Below are positions 42,295 through 52,070 of a stretch of 52,070 bases of DNA, one piece after another. Position numbers and translations under genes: made by a program. The stretch spans positions 1 to 52,070 of the forward strand of contig CAIJMU010000059.1 of the NCBI GenBank assembly GCA_903821875.1. Reading direction: 5' to 3'. The notes beneath the pieces are model-generated. The model was not told where the DNA came from and did not search any database. It was given only the letters and a program-made list of their open reading frames with translations. The DNA comes from an uncultured Spirochaetota bacterium. Lineage in GTDB: Bacteria; Spirochaetota; Spirochaetia; Treponematales; Rectinemataceae. Numbering within the stretch: the stretch's first letter is position 1; every line of letters begins with the position of its first letter.

Positions 42295-42530
42295 GGTACT
42301 GGGTCAAAGCCTCCCGGATTCAGTGGATGACAGCGCAAGATCCGTTTTATTGCCAGCCAGCTGCCCTTGAACGAACCATGCTTCCTGATTGCCTCAAGTG
42401 CATACGCGGAACACGTTGGATAAAAGCGGCAAGAAGGAGGCAAGAACGGAGAAATGATTTTTCGATATCCCAGGATGATCGCTAGAAGTGGCAACGAAAG
42501 TAGTCGCTTCAGCATGATTTGGCTAGGCAT
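42291..42530 (-). CDS. yidD: membrane protein insertion efficiency factor YidD
   Basis: This 79-residue protein has the three conserved Cys-rich features of the family: [26 protein letters not shown] and [15 protein letters not shown]. It has an N-terminal amphipathic hydrophobic stretch ([17 protein letters not shown]) and associates with the inner membrane near YidC. ATG 42530 overlaps the rnpA end by 22 bases; a second ATG at 42515 is possible and closer to family starts. The stop overlaps the yidC start. Confidence 0.93.
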   Translation of the reverse strand: MPSQIMLKRLLSLPLLAIILGYRKIISPFLPPSCRFYPTCSAYALEAIRKHGSFKGSWLAIKRILRCHPLNPGGFDPVP

Positions 42531-42880
42531 CCAGCCTGTCGAAGCAACAAGAGCAGCTGCGCAGCACGTTCAGCCAAGGTATCAAATCCGGGGAAGAGCA
42601 CAACAACACAATCAAAACCGGAATTGAAACGTGGCCTCTGCAATCGCCACGCTTCCCGAACTACCCTCTTAGCACGGTTGCGATCGACTGCTCCGGAATA
42701 TGATCGGACGGGAACGAGCGCAATACGAGTTCGAGACATGCCGTTATGGAGAACATGAACTCTCATGCCTTTGCACGAAAACCGGATCCCAGACTTGAAG
42801 ACCTTATCAATTTCGATCCTCGTCTTGACCCGATCGCTCTGGGGAAATCGCAGCTGGGCGATACCACCGCCTCCGTCCAA
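42509..42880 (-). CDS. rnpA: ribonuclease P protein component
   Basis: RnpA is the protein cofactor of RNase P, which trims tRNA 5' ends. The protein has [25 protein letters not shown] at the N terminus and the basic RNR signature [16 protein letters not shown], followed by DCVVVLFPG. The start is uncertain: TTG 42880 directly abuts AGAGGA, too close for a good ribosome site, whereas GGAGG inside the frame lies 7 bases before an ATC codon at residue 7. No ATG is available before the conserved part. 8 bases after rpmH. Confidence 0.92.
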   Translation of the reverse strand: MDGGGGIAQLRFPQSDRVKTRIEIDKVFKSGIRFSCKGMRVHVLHNGMSRTRIALVPVRSYSGAVDRNRAKRVVREAWRLQRPRFNSGFDCVVVLFPGFDTLAERAAQLLLLLRQAGCLAKSC

Positions 42881-42888
42881 TCCTCTGG

Positions 42889-43044
42889 CTAGTAGGGCTT
42901 CTTCTCATCTGAAGCGCTGAGCTTTGTACGACCCTTCGCTCGACGTCGCTTCAGCACGAGCCGACCACCCTTGGTGGCCATGCGTGCGCGGAAGCCGAAC
43001 TTGCGATTTCGGCGAACTTTGCTAGGCTGATAGGTGCGTTTCAT
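42889..43044 (-). CDS. rpmH: 50S ribosomal protein L34
   Basis: This is a 51-residue L34: [46 protein letters not shown] lies 7 bases upstream of ATG 43044; the open frame to 43077 adds residues not found in the family. First gene of the rpmH-rnpA-yidD-yidC-jag operon, with a good promoter about 90 bases upstream. A short C-terminal extension ([12 protein letters not shown]) goes beyond the usual 44-46 residues. Confidence 0.97.
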   Translation of the reverse strand: MKRTYQPSKVRRNRKFGFRARMATKGGRLVLKRRRAKGRTKLSASDEKKPY

Positions 43045-43129
43045 TTCGCAGACTCCTTGGAATATCGTAGTCGGCATCGCTGCTAAGACGCATCACGATG
43101 ACCGAACCATTCAGGGAAAAGGCTAAAAG

Positions 43130-43158
43130 AGTATAAGCAGTGCAATCCCTTTGGTCAA
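43130..43158 (-). promoter_or_regulatory. sigma-70-type promoter of the rpmH operon
   Basis: On the minus strand TTGACC (43158-43153), a 17-base spacer and TATACT (43135-43130) lie about 85 bases ahead of the rpmH ATG, in the gap after the DUF721 gene. Confidence 0.65.
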
Positions 43159-43170
43159 TGCTGGTCGATT

Positions 43171-43635
43171 TCAGGAGCCATTCTCCATTGTAGCTTTCAG
43201 GCTAGCCAGTAGGGTTCTAAGAAGCGGATCTTCTACCCCTGTTGTATCAGCTTCTCTCACGATCGCTCTATCTTCCTCAGTTAGCAGCACCGTGGCTTGA
43301 GGGGTCGGTTTAAGAGGCTTGCTCTGTTCAGTTGTCGCGGAACCAACGCGAAACACTATCGATCGAAGGTTGAGCTCGGGGTAACGGGCTTCAATCCCAT
43401 CCAAAATCGCTTTTTGTCGAAGCTGAAGAAGCTGAATCCAGCCTGGGTGTTCGGTTTCAATAACGAGGATTCCATTATTCACATCGGCTACCCGAGAATG
43501 GGCTGCTGCTTGCTCCCCAACCAGGAATTTCCAGCTTGAAAAAAACTCAGCATATCCACGGCCCCGGCGAAGCTTTTCCTCATCGAAAAATGCTTCCAAG
43601 AGTTCACGAGCTGATTTGATTCGTGAATCGTCCAT
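43171..43635 (-). CDS. DUF721 protein (DciA-like)
   Basis: This 154-residue protein has the DUF721 fold pattern: KSARELLEAFFDEEKLRRGRGYAEFFSSWKFLVGEQAAAHSRVADVNNGILVIETEHPGWIQLLQLRQKAILDGI. DciA, a helicase loader in many bacteria, belongs to this family, and the gene sits beside recF, dnaN and dnaA as the equivalent gene does in Treponema pallidum. That makes a replication role plausible but unproven. ATG 43635 lies 32 bases inside the recF end and has no ribosome site, suggesting coupling to recF. The C-terminal ~50 residues are specific to this lineage. Confidence 0.8.
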   Translation of the reverse strand: MDDSRIKSARELLEAFFDEEKLRRGRGYAEFFSSWKFLVGEQAAAHSRVADVNNGILVIETEHPGWIQLLQLRQKAILDGIEARYPELNLRSIVFRVGSATTEQSKPLKPTPQATVLLTEEDRAIVREADTTGVEDPLLRTLLASLKATMENGS

Positions 43636-44710
43636 CACGCACACCGTATACCAAGGCGCTGGCATTACGGTAGGCCCTCCAATCCTCCCCGGGAAGGAAA
43701 GTGAAAATAGCTTGTGATTCGGCTGGCAGTGTAGAAAAAAACCGCTGTTTTTTTTCTGGGTCCAGTTCCAGCATGACATCATCCACGAGTAACAGTGGAT
43801 CAATTCCAGTCCGTTTTTGATAGTAGCGTGCTTGGCTGGAGCGAAGAATCAAAGACAGGAGACGCAACTGTCCGGTCGAAGCAGTCGAGGTAAACTCTTT
43901 CCCCTCTGATACAAAAAGCCAGCGATCTCTATGCGGTCCTGAAATGCTTGTTTTCATAGCCATTTCTTCGCGCCGCTTCAAAGCCAATACTCTGGCGATA
44001 CCGACTATTCCCTGTTCTCCATAATCTTTCCAATGTGGTCGGTAGACTAGACTTACTTCGGAACCAAGCAAAGAGACTTCTTCGAATATAGTACTGAAAC
44101 CAGAGGCAAAGGCGTTTGTTAACGCGGTGCGTTCTGTCATGAGTTCAATGCCTTTTGCGGCAAGCTGAAGGTCAAGAACATCAAGGATTTCGACTCGACC
44201 TTCTCTAAGACACATGTTGCGCTGACTCAGGATCTTTCTATAATCCCTAAGAATGTCAATGTAGCCTAGCGATATCAAACCTGCGGTTTGGTCAAAGAAA
44301 AACCGTCTCCGTTCGGGTTCACCTGAAGCGAAGGAAAAATCCTCGTGACAAAAAACAATAGCAGGATTTACTTCAACAAGCTCTTTTCTATCCCGCAATG
44401 CCCTGCCGTTAAGTTTTATTTCCTTTATCTTTGATTTCCACGAAATATCGATGGCTGAGCATTTTGCGAGGTCATCCCCGATAGTTCCAACAAGCCCTCT
44501 TGCTGAAAAACCAAGTGAGCTTTTTTTTGATATTTCTGAATCGACAAGCCCGCGAAAAGAAGAGCCGTATGAAATATAGTACACTGCTTCAAGCAGATTT
44601 GTCTTTCCTTGACCATTTTCTCCGATCAGGAAGACTCTTGGTGCTGACAAAGAAATCTCATCATCAGTGAGATTTCTCCAGTTTTCCAGCTTTATTGACC
44701 GTATTGCCAT
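43604..44710 (-). CDS. recF: DNA replication and repair protein RecF
   Basis: RecF helps load RecA at gaps behind blocked forks. The 368-residue ABC-type ATPase has Walker A in LIGENGQGKTNLLEAVYYISYGSSFRG, the signature region STGQLRLLSLILRSSQA and Walker B LLLVDDVMLELDPEKK. Length and order (dnaN-recF) are standard. GAGGGAGC precedes the ATG, 27 bases after dnaN. The 3' end overlaps the DUF721 start. Base composition falls somewhat from here to dnaA compared with the left part of the window. Confidence 0.95.
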   Translation of the reverse strand: MAIRSIKLENWRNLTDDEISLSAPRVFLIGENGQGKTNLLEAVYYISYGSSFRGLVDSEISKKSSLGFSARGLVGTIGDDLAKCSAIDISWKSKIKEIKLNGRALRDRKELVEVNPAIVFCHEDFSFASGEPERRRFFFDQTAGLISLGYIDILRDYRKILSQRNMCLREGRVEILDVLDLQLAAKGIELMTERTALTNAFASGFSTIFEEVSLLGSEVSLVYRPHWKDYGEQGIVGIARVLALKRREEMAMKTSISGPHRDRWLFVSEGKEFTSTASTGQLRLLSLILRSSQARYYQKRTGIDPLLLVDDVMLELDPEKKQRFFSTLPAESQAIFTFLPGEDWRAYRNASALVYGVRDGRFTNQISS

Positions 44711-44737
44711 TGCTCCCTCGAAGGAAGGGAAAGGCGT

Positions 44738-45841
44738 CTATTCGAGTTGCATCGGCATGACTACATGGAAGTAATCTTCTTGGGACCCAGTTCTGACAGT
44801 AATGGCCTTCGTTGCCTCTGTAAACTCCAAGAGCACTGATTCCGAACTCATTGCCCGTAGAGGGTCTTCGACGTATTTATAATTAAGAGCGATAATTACC
44901 TCAGGTCCATCGTATTGACAAGGGAGTTCTTCCCGGGCTGCGCCAAGCTCGCTTTCTTCGGAAGAAAGCTCAAGAACTCCTGGCGTTAGCTTGAAAAAGG
45001 TCCTTCGTGATTTCTGTTCAACAAAAATCGAAACACGCTTTAGTGCTTCCATCAAATCGCTACGCTTGATTAATACCGAGTTTTTTTGTGCATCCGGTAT
45101 GACCTTATGGTAATTTGGGAATTGACCTTCGATGAGAACGGTTGACAGTCGGTAATTGCCGAAGCGTACGAAAATATTTTTCTCTGTCACTGCAATTTCA
45201 ATCGACCCTTCATCCGGAGCTCGCTTGGCTATGATAGATAAAAGCTTGGGCGGAATAATGACACCCTTGAATTCAGGAATAGGTAAACCCAAATCCTTTC
45301 GTGCGTATGCTAAGCGTCGTCCATCAGTAGCAACCATTATCAGCGCCGCTTCATTTTTCTCCATGAATACGCCGTTCATAAAATACCTGGTTTCATCATC
45401 TGAAACAGCGAAAACGGTTTGTTGAATCATATTTTTAAAATCCTTGGATGGAAGCGAGAAAAAAGAGTCAGTTGAAATGTCAGGCAGTTCAGGAAACTTT
45501 TCGCTTGAGATGGTCTTAATCTGGAATCTCACCTTCTTGAAGCTTGGCTTGATGATTACCTTTTGCTCATCCTGCTCAAATTCGATTTCCCCTTCCGGGA
45601 GCGAAGATAGAACACCAGCCAGTTTGTCGCAAAAAACAGTACACATTCCTTCAGTTGAAATATCTACAGGAATATGGGTCTCAAACCCAACCTTGATGTC
45701 TGTTGCCTTGATAACCAATGTGCCATTCACAGCTGTTAATAGAACGTTAGACATGATGGAAAGGGCATTCTTTGAAGCTACAATTTCTTGGGCTATAAGT
45801 ATTTCTCGAGCAATAGTTGCTTTTTCGCAGCTAAACTTCAT
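44738..45841 (-). CDS. dnaN: DNA polymerase III beta clamp
   Basis: DnaN is the sliding clamp. The 367-residue protein begins MKFSCEKATIAREILIAQEIVASKNALSIMSNVLLTA and shows the three repeated clamp folds, with GRRLAYARKDL in the middle domain and the conserved end VMPMQLE. I start at ATG 45841 (GGGGGC upstream) rather than the open frame's codon at 45862. It heads the dnaN-recF-DUF721 run; its promoter should lie in the AT-rich 45842-46125 gap. Confidence 0.96.
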   Translation of the reverse strand: MKFSCEKATIAREILIAQEIVASKNALSIMSNVLLTAVNGTLVIKATDIKVGFETHIPVDISTEGMCTVFCDKLAGVLSSLPEGEIEFEQDEQKVIIKPSFKKVRFQIKTISSEKFPELPDISTDSFFSLPSKDFKNMIQQTVFAVSDDETRYFMNGVFMEKNEAALIMVATDGRRLAYARKDLGLPIPEFKGVIIPPKLLSIIAKRAPDEGSIEIAVTEKNIFVRFGNYRLSTVLIEGQFPNYHKVIPDAQKNSVLIKRSDLMEALKRVSIFVEQKSRRTFFKLTPGVLELSSEESELGAAREELPCQYDGPEVIIALNYKYVEDPLRAMSSESVLLEFTEATKAITVRTGSQEDYFHVVMPMQLE

Positions 45842-46125
45842 AGATGCCCCCGTAAATCTCAAAAATAACTCCAGACTAATCTACCGAAGTTGATGGCTAG
45901 GTTCAATATATGGAGGATGGCCTGGTTTGGGATCGCTTCTTGTTATTATATATATATAAATAGTAACGCTAGTAATAAGGGCGACTCATTTGTTAATATC
46001 TTGGTTAATTTGTTATAATAAAACAGGTTGAATCTTGTGCATAACTTGGATAAAGGACGCATTCTTATGCACATTTGCACATTCTATGCGAACTGCCTGC
46101 CAAAAAGCATGCTTTTCAACAGAAC
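45842..46125. other. AT-rich dnaA-dnaN spacer with two inverted DnaA-box-like sites
   Basis: The gap is very AT-rich (45938-46024: runs of TATATATATA, TTGTTATAATAA). It contains TTATGCACA on the plus strand (46065-46073) and the same 9-mer on the minus strand (46044-46036), each one base from the DnaA box TTATCCACA. It is a possible part of the origin as well as the dnaN promoter region. Confidence 0.55.
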
Positions 46126-47535
46126 TCACCCCTTTGAACTTAGGTCTTTCACTTGCCGTACCAATGACTGAATGGTGGCATCCAGGTTGGGATCCAGTTT
46201 CATTCTTTCATCTACTTTCTGGCAGCCGTGCATCACGGTTGTATGATCTCTTCCCCCAAACTCATATCCAAGCTCTGTGGTTGAGTACTCAGTTATCTCG
46301 CGAGCAATGTACATGGCTATCTGTCTAGGGAAAGCTATGTTTCGAGTTCGCTTTTTGCCTTTAATGTCAGTGTATGAAAGCTTGAAATAGTCAGAGACAA
46401 CACGGAGAATATTGTCGATTGTTACATTTCCGTGTTTTGCCTGTGAGAATATGTCCTTTAGCTGGTTTTGCGCTACTTCGATGGTTATGTCCTTATGAAC
46501 AAGCTGGGAATAGGCAACAAGCTTCTCTAAGGCCCCTTCCAAATCTCGAACATTGGTGGAAATATTCTTGGCCACGATTTCTATTACTGAATCTGGAACC
46601 TGTACCCTTTTTACCGCTGCTTTCTTCTTGAGAATCGCTACCCTGGTTTCGTAATTGGGCGGTTGCAGGTCAACATTCAATCCGCGTTCGAAGCGGCTTC
46701 GCAATCGGTCGGTCAACTTCTTGAGCTCTGAAGCTGGTCGATCGCACGTAAATACCATTTGCTTGCCGGCGTCATAGAGCGCATTGAAGGTATGGAAGAG
46801 TTCCTCTTGAACGCCCATTTTTTCCTGAAAGAAGTGGATATCGTCGATCAAGAGAACGTCAACCGAGCGATACTTGTTCTTAAAGACAGTGGTGGTTTTT
46901 TCAGGAATTGACTGGATGAATTCGTTTGTAAACTCCTCTGCTGTTACACAAATTACCTTGATTTTGTCCTGTTCTTGCCATATTCGATTTCCTATTGACT
47001 GCATCAAATGGGTTTTGCCGAGTCCGACGCCACCATATATAAGGAAGGGGTTGTAGGCCAAGCCTGGGTTTTTTGAAATTGCAATTGCAGCATTCGCAGC
47101 GAATGAGTTGTTTTCGCCGATCACAAATGAGTCAAATGTATAGTCACTTCGTAGCTGGGAATGCTTGCCTTTGCTCATGCCCATGCTGGGACCCTGTACT
47201 TTGGCTGTTTTCCTGGGTTCGGTGCTCGTTTTGGGGAGATCGCTACTCTCCAGATCTTCTTTCATCCTAGATGCCAAGCCGCTTGGTTTTGTTACTATGA
47301 AGTCCAACAAGAGTGTCTTTCCTGACAGCTCATGGAGTTTGGCCTCGATCATTCTCTGGTATAGGCGAGATACTTGATCCCTATAGAAAGCTGAAGGTAC
47401 CTGTACAGCAATGCTCGTTTCGGTAGCAGAAGCGTAACTCAGGTTAAACCACATGGAAAACTCGTGCTCCCCAAGCTCGTCCTTTATCTGAGAAAGCGCT
47501 TCATCCCAAAAAACTTGATAGTCCCAGTTCACCAT
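46126..47535 (-). CDS. dnaA: chromosomal replication initiator DnaA
   Basis: DnaA melts the origin and recruits the helicase. The 469-residue protein has domain I (MVNWDYQVFWDEALSQIKDELGEHEFSMWF...), linker domain II, and the AAA+ domain III with Walker A GGVGLGKTHLMQSIGN, Walker B VDVLLIDDIHFF and sensor motifs. DNA-binding domain IV has the signature YEFGGRDHTTVMHGCQKV. ATG 47535 follows GAAGGGGAAGCT; the longer open frame to 47580 lacks support. DnaA boxes lie on both sides. Confidence 0.97.
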   Translation of the reverse strand: MVNWDYQVFWDEALSQIKDELGEHEFSMWFNLSYASATETSIAVQVPSAFYRDQVSRLYQRMIEAKLHELSGKTLLLDFIVTKPSGLASRMKEDLESSDLPKTSTEPRKTAKVQGPSMGMSKGKHSQLRSDYTFDSFVIGENNSFAANAAIAISKNPGLAYNPFLIYGGVGLGKTHLMQSIGNRIWQEQDKIKVICVTAEEFTNEFIQSIPEKTTTVFKNKYRSVDVLLIDDIHFFQEKMGVQEELFHTFNALYDAGKQMVFTCDRPASELKKLTDRLRSRFERGLNVDLQPPNYETRVAILKKKAAVKRVQVPDSVIEIVAKNISTNVRDLEGALEKLVAYSQLVHKDITIEVAQNQLKDIFSQAKHGNVTIDNILRVVSDYFKLSYTDIKGKKRTRNIAFPRQIAMYIAREITEYSTTELGYEFGGRDHTTVMHGCQKVDERMKLDPNLDATIQSLVRQVKDLSSKG

Positions 47536-47557
47536 AGCTTCCCCTTCGGTTTTAGGT

Positions 47558-49892
<2,335 letters not shown>

Positions 49893-49913
49893 ACGGGAGC
49901 AGGAACAACACCA

Positions 49914-52070
49914 ATGGCTGAACTAACTGGTAAGACGATCTCTGTTCCTATCGAGGATGAGGTCAAGACTGCGTACCTTAACTATGCGATGTCTGTCATC
50001 GTGGCGAGAGCCCTACCTGACGTTCGCGATGGCTTGAAGCCGGTTCATCGCCGACTTCTCTATGCAATGGATGAGTTGGGTCTCCGGCCCAACGCCGCGA
50101 CCAAGAAGAGTGCCCGCATCACGGGAGACGCCATGGGTAAGTACCATCCCCATGGTGACCTATCCCTTTACGATGCCCTTGTCCGCATGGCCCAGGGCTT
50201 TTCCCTTCGCTATCCCCTTGTTCATGGCCAGGGAAACTTTGGGTCCATAGATGGCGATCCGCCCGCGGCGAGCCGCTATACCGAGGCCAAGCTTTCCCGT
50301 CCCGGCGAGGAAATGCTCGCAGACCTCGACAAGGAAACCGTCGATTTCATTCCTAATTATGATGAGAGCCTTCAGGAGCCCGTGGTCCTGCCTTCTGCCC
50401 TTCCTAACCTTATTGTCAATGGTTCGAGCGGCATTGCCGTTGGCATGGCCACCAACATGGCGCCGCATAACCTGGTAGAAACCGCTGAAGCCATTGCCGC
50501 ATATATCGAGAACCCCGAGATCGACCTTGATGGTCTCATGCGCCATATCAAGGGACCTGACTTTCCGACGGGGGGCATCGTATTCGGACTTCGGGGCATT
50601 CGCGAGGCTTATACGACAGGCCGAGGAAAGATCATCTGTCGTGGCAAGTTCATAATTGAGACGATGAAGGGCGGTCGTGAGCAGATCGTCTTCACCGAGA
50701 TTCCCTACGCCGTCAATAAAACCACTCTTATTACGCGCATCGCGGATCTCATTCGCGACAAGTCGCTTGAGGGGGTTTCTGATCTCCGGGACGAATCCGA
50801 TCGCGATGGAATGCGCATTGTACTCGAGCTTAAAAAGGGTGCTATCCCCAAACTGGTGCTGAATAGGCTTTTTGCTCATACGCCGCTTCAGTCGAGTTTT
50901 GGAGTCATCAATCTCGCCCTCGTAGAGGGTCGTCCGAGGCAGCTCACACTCAAGGAACTCATCCACTACTTTGTGAAGCATCGTGTAGAGGTAATTACCC
51001 GGCGCTCCCGCTACGAACTTCGCAAGGCAGAAGAGAAGGCGCATGTCCTCCGTGGTCTTGTCATCGCCCTCTCGAACATCGATGAGGTCGTGCAGATCAT
51101 CCGCTCATCCCGTGACACCGAGTTGGCCCGGAGACGCCTTGGCGAGCGCTTCGGCCTCGATGATATCCAATGCCAGGCCATCCTGGATATGCGCTTGTCA
51201 CGACTCACTTCCCTCGAGATCGAGAAGGTTAAAGCAGAGCTGGTAGAGATCGAGAATCGCATAGCATTCCTGAAGGATCTGCTTGCCAGTGATCCGAAGC
51301 TTTTTCTTGTAGTAAAAGAAGAGACCCTTGACCTGGCAAAGCGCTATGGCGATAAACGCCGTACCGAGATTGTGCCCGATGAGATTGAGCACTTCAACAT
51401 TGAAGATCTCATCATGCGGGAAGAGATGGTTATCCTCATTTCCAACAAGGGTTTCGTGAAGCGTGTTCCTGCCTCCGCCTACCGCAATCAGGGTCGTGGT
51501 GGTAAGGGTTCCAACTCCGCGACCCTGATGGACGAAGATTTCATCGAACAGCTCTTTGTTGCAAACACTCACGAGTACATTCTTTTCATTACGACTGCAG
51601 GAAAAGCCTATTGGCTAAAGGTTCATGAGATACCCGAAGCTAGTCGAGCCGCCAAAGGCAGCCATCTTAAGGGTCTCCTCGCTATCAGCCCAAATGAAGA
51701 AATCACTACCATTATTGACTTTCCCGACTTCTCTGATACCGACTACCTCTTTATGGGAACGCTTCGCGGTGTAGTCAAGAAGGTAGCAACCAGTGAATTC
51801 ATAAACGCGAAGACTCGAGGAATAATAGCCATTCGCCTCGATGAAGGTGATCGCTTAGTCTCAGCCTGCCTTACGCGCGGCCAAGACGAGGTTGTTCTAA
51901 TCACAAAGAGGGGGCAGGCCCTCAGGATTAGCGAAGGAGACGTCCGGGTTCTTGGGCGAGCTACGCGGGGAGTTGCTGGCATCAGACTGAAGAATGAAGA
52001 TGAACTTGCCTCGATGCTGCGCGTAAACAGTGAGGAGAAGATGTTTCTTCTCTCTGAATACGGTTATGGG
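49914..52070 (+). CDS. gyrA: DNA gyrase subunit A (C terminus beyond window)
   Basis: GyrA cuts and rejoins DNA. 719 codons are present and the frame is open at the edge, so roughly the last 80-100 residues of the C-terminal DNA-wrapping propeller are missing. The breakage-reunion domain starts [27 protein letters not shown]; the catalytic Tyr122 is in ASRYTEAK. The quinolone pocket reads [10 protein letters not shown], with Leu83 in place of the usual Ser and Asp87 retained; numbering equals that of E. coli. The propeller's GyrA box appears as [12 protein letters not shown] 49914 follows GGGAGCAGGAAC. Confidence 0.96.
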   Translation, partial: MAELTGKTISVPIEDEVKTAYLNYAMSVIVARALPDVRDGLKPVHRRLLYAMDELGLRPNAATKKSARITGDAMGKYHPHGDLSLYDALVRMAQGFSLRYPLVHGQGNFGSIDGDPPAASRYTEAKLSRPGEEMLADLDKETVDFIPNYDESLQEPVVLPSALPNLIVNGSSGIAVGMATNMAPHNLVETAEAIAAYIENPEIDLDGLMRHIKGPDFPTGGIVFGLRGIREAYTTGRGKIICRGKFIIETMKGGREQIVFTEIPYAVNKTTLITRIADLIRDKSLEGVSDLRDESDRDGMRIVLELKKGAIPKLVLNRLFAHTPLQSSFGVINLALVEGRPRQLTLKELIHYFVKHRVEVITRRSRYELRKAEEKAHVLRGLVIALSNIDEVVQIIRSSRDTELARRRLGERFGLDDIQCQAILDMRLSRLTSLEIEKVKAELVEIENRIAFLKDLLASDPKLFLVVKEETLDLAKRYGDKRRTEIVPDEIEHFNIEDLIMREEMVILISNKGFVKRVPASAYRNQGRGGKGSNSATLMDEDFIEQLFVANTHEYILFITTAGKAYWLKVHEIPEASRAAKGSHLKGLLAISPNEEITTIIDFPDFSDTDYLFMGTLRGVVKKVATSEFINAKTRGIIAIRLDEGDRLVSACLTRGQDEVVLITKRGQALRISEGDVRVLGRATRGVAGIRLKNEDELASMLRVNSEEKMFLLSEYGYG

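Overview
The window looks like a high-GC spirochaete chromosome of the Treponema/Spirochaeta type (GC-rich by eye; no composition was computed). The evidence is gene order: dnaN, recF and a DUF721 gene beside dnaA with gyrA close by; an HPr kinase/HPr/sigma-54/two-component cluster; paired cheR-cheB; and a protein I assign to a family I know only from spirochaetes. The right third holds the replication-origin region. Genes left of dnaA run mostly leftward and gyrB-gyrA run rightward, as expected when replication forks leave from there.

Layout. 1-2675: an integron-like locus. A minus-strand, AT-rich gene encodes a membrane protein with two zinc ribbons. It is followed by an attC-like site cut by the left edge and bounded on the other side by a GTTAGGC core. 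A tyrosine recombinase lies beyond, in the same orientation as the cassette, so the recombination point faces the 3' end of the recombinase gene. That arrangement has been described for Treponema denticola. 3066-8131: cheR-cheB, a bifunctional-nuclease (DUF151) gene, a long spirochaetal protein and an exported protein. 8241-11319: GAF-GGDEF diguanylate cyclase, 2Fe-2S ferredoxin and GH13 alpha-glucosidase in one tight rightward run behind a good promoter. 11361-19257: a leftward regulatory operon rpoN-hpf-hprK-ptsH-ntrY-ntrX-lexA-holA, in which lexA carries an in-frame amber stop between its two domains. 19653-23762: grpE-dnaK-dnaJ. 23887-27837: mntP and, divergently, a cobalamin riboswitch followed by btuF-btuC-btuD.

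27859-32129: a response-regulator diguanylate cyclase converging on an ArsC-like/NlpC-P60/glycerol kinase/adenosine-specific kinase operon. 32201-38995: tRNA-Gly(CCC), acylphosphatase (leftward), tex, a membrane-bound LuxR-type regulator, a small exported protein, fused aroD-aroE, and era. 39064-43158: a DinB-like gene that appears to start at ATT, then the rpmH-rnpA-yidD-yidC-jag operon. 43171-52070: DUF721, recF, dnaN, dnaA, an origin with DnaA boxes on both sides of dnaA, gyrB, and gyrA (cut by the right edge), whose quinolone-pocket residue 83 is leucine.

The most unusual points are the inverted integron with an extended-stem attC and a recombinase lacking the IntI-specific insertion, the amber codon in lexA, the ATT start of the DinB-like gene, and Leu83 of GyrA. 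I found no CRISPR array, insertion sequence or rRNA. All family assignments were made by reading motifs; no database search was run.
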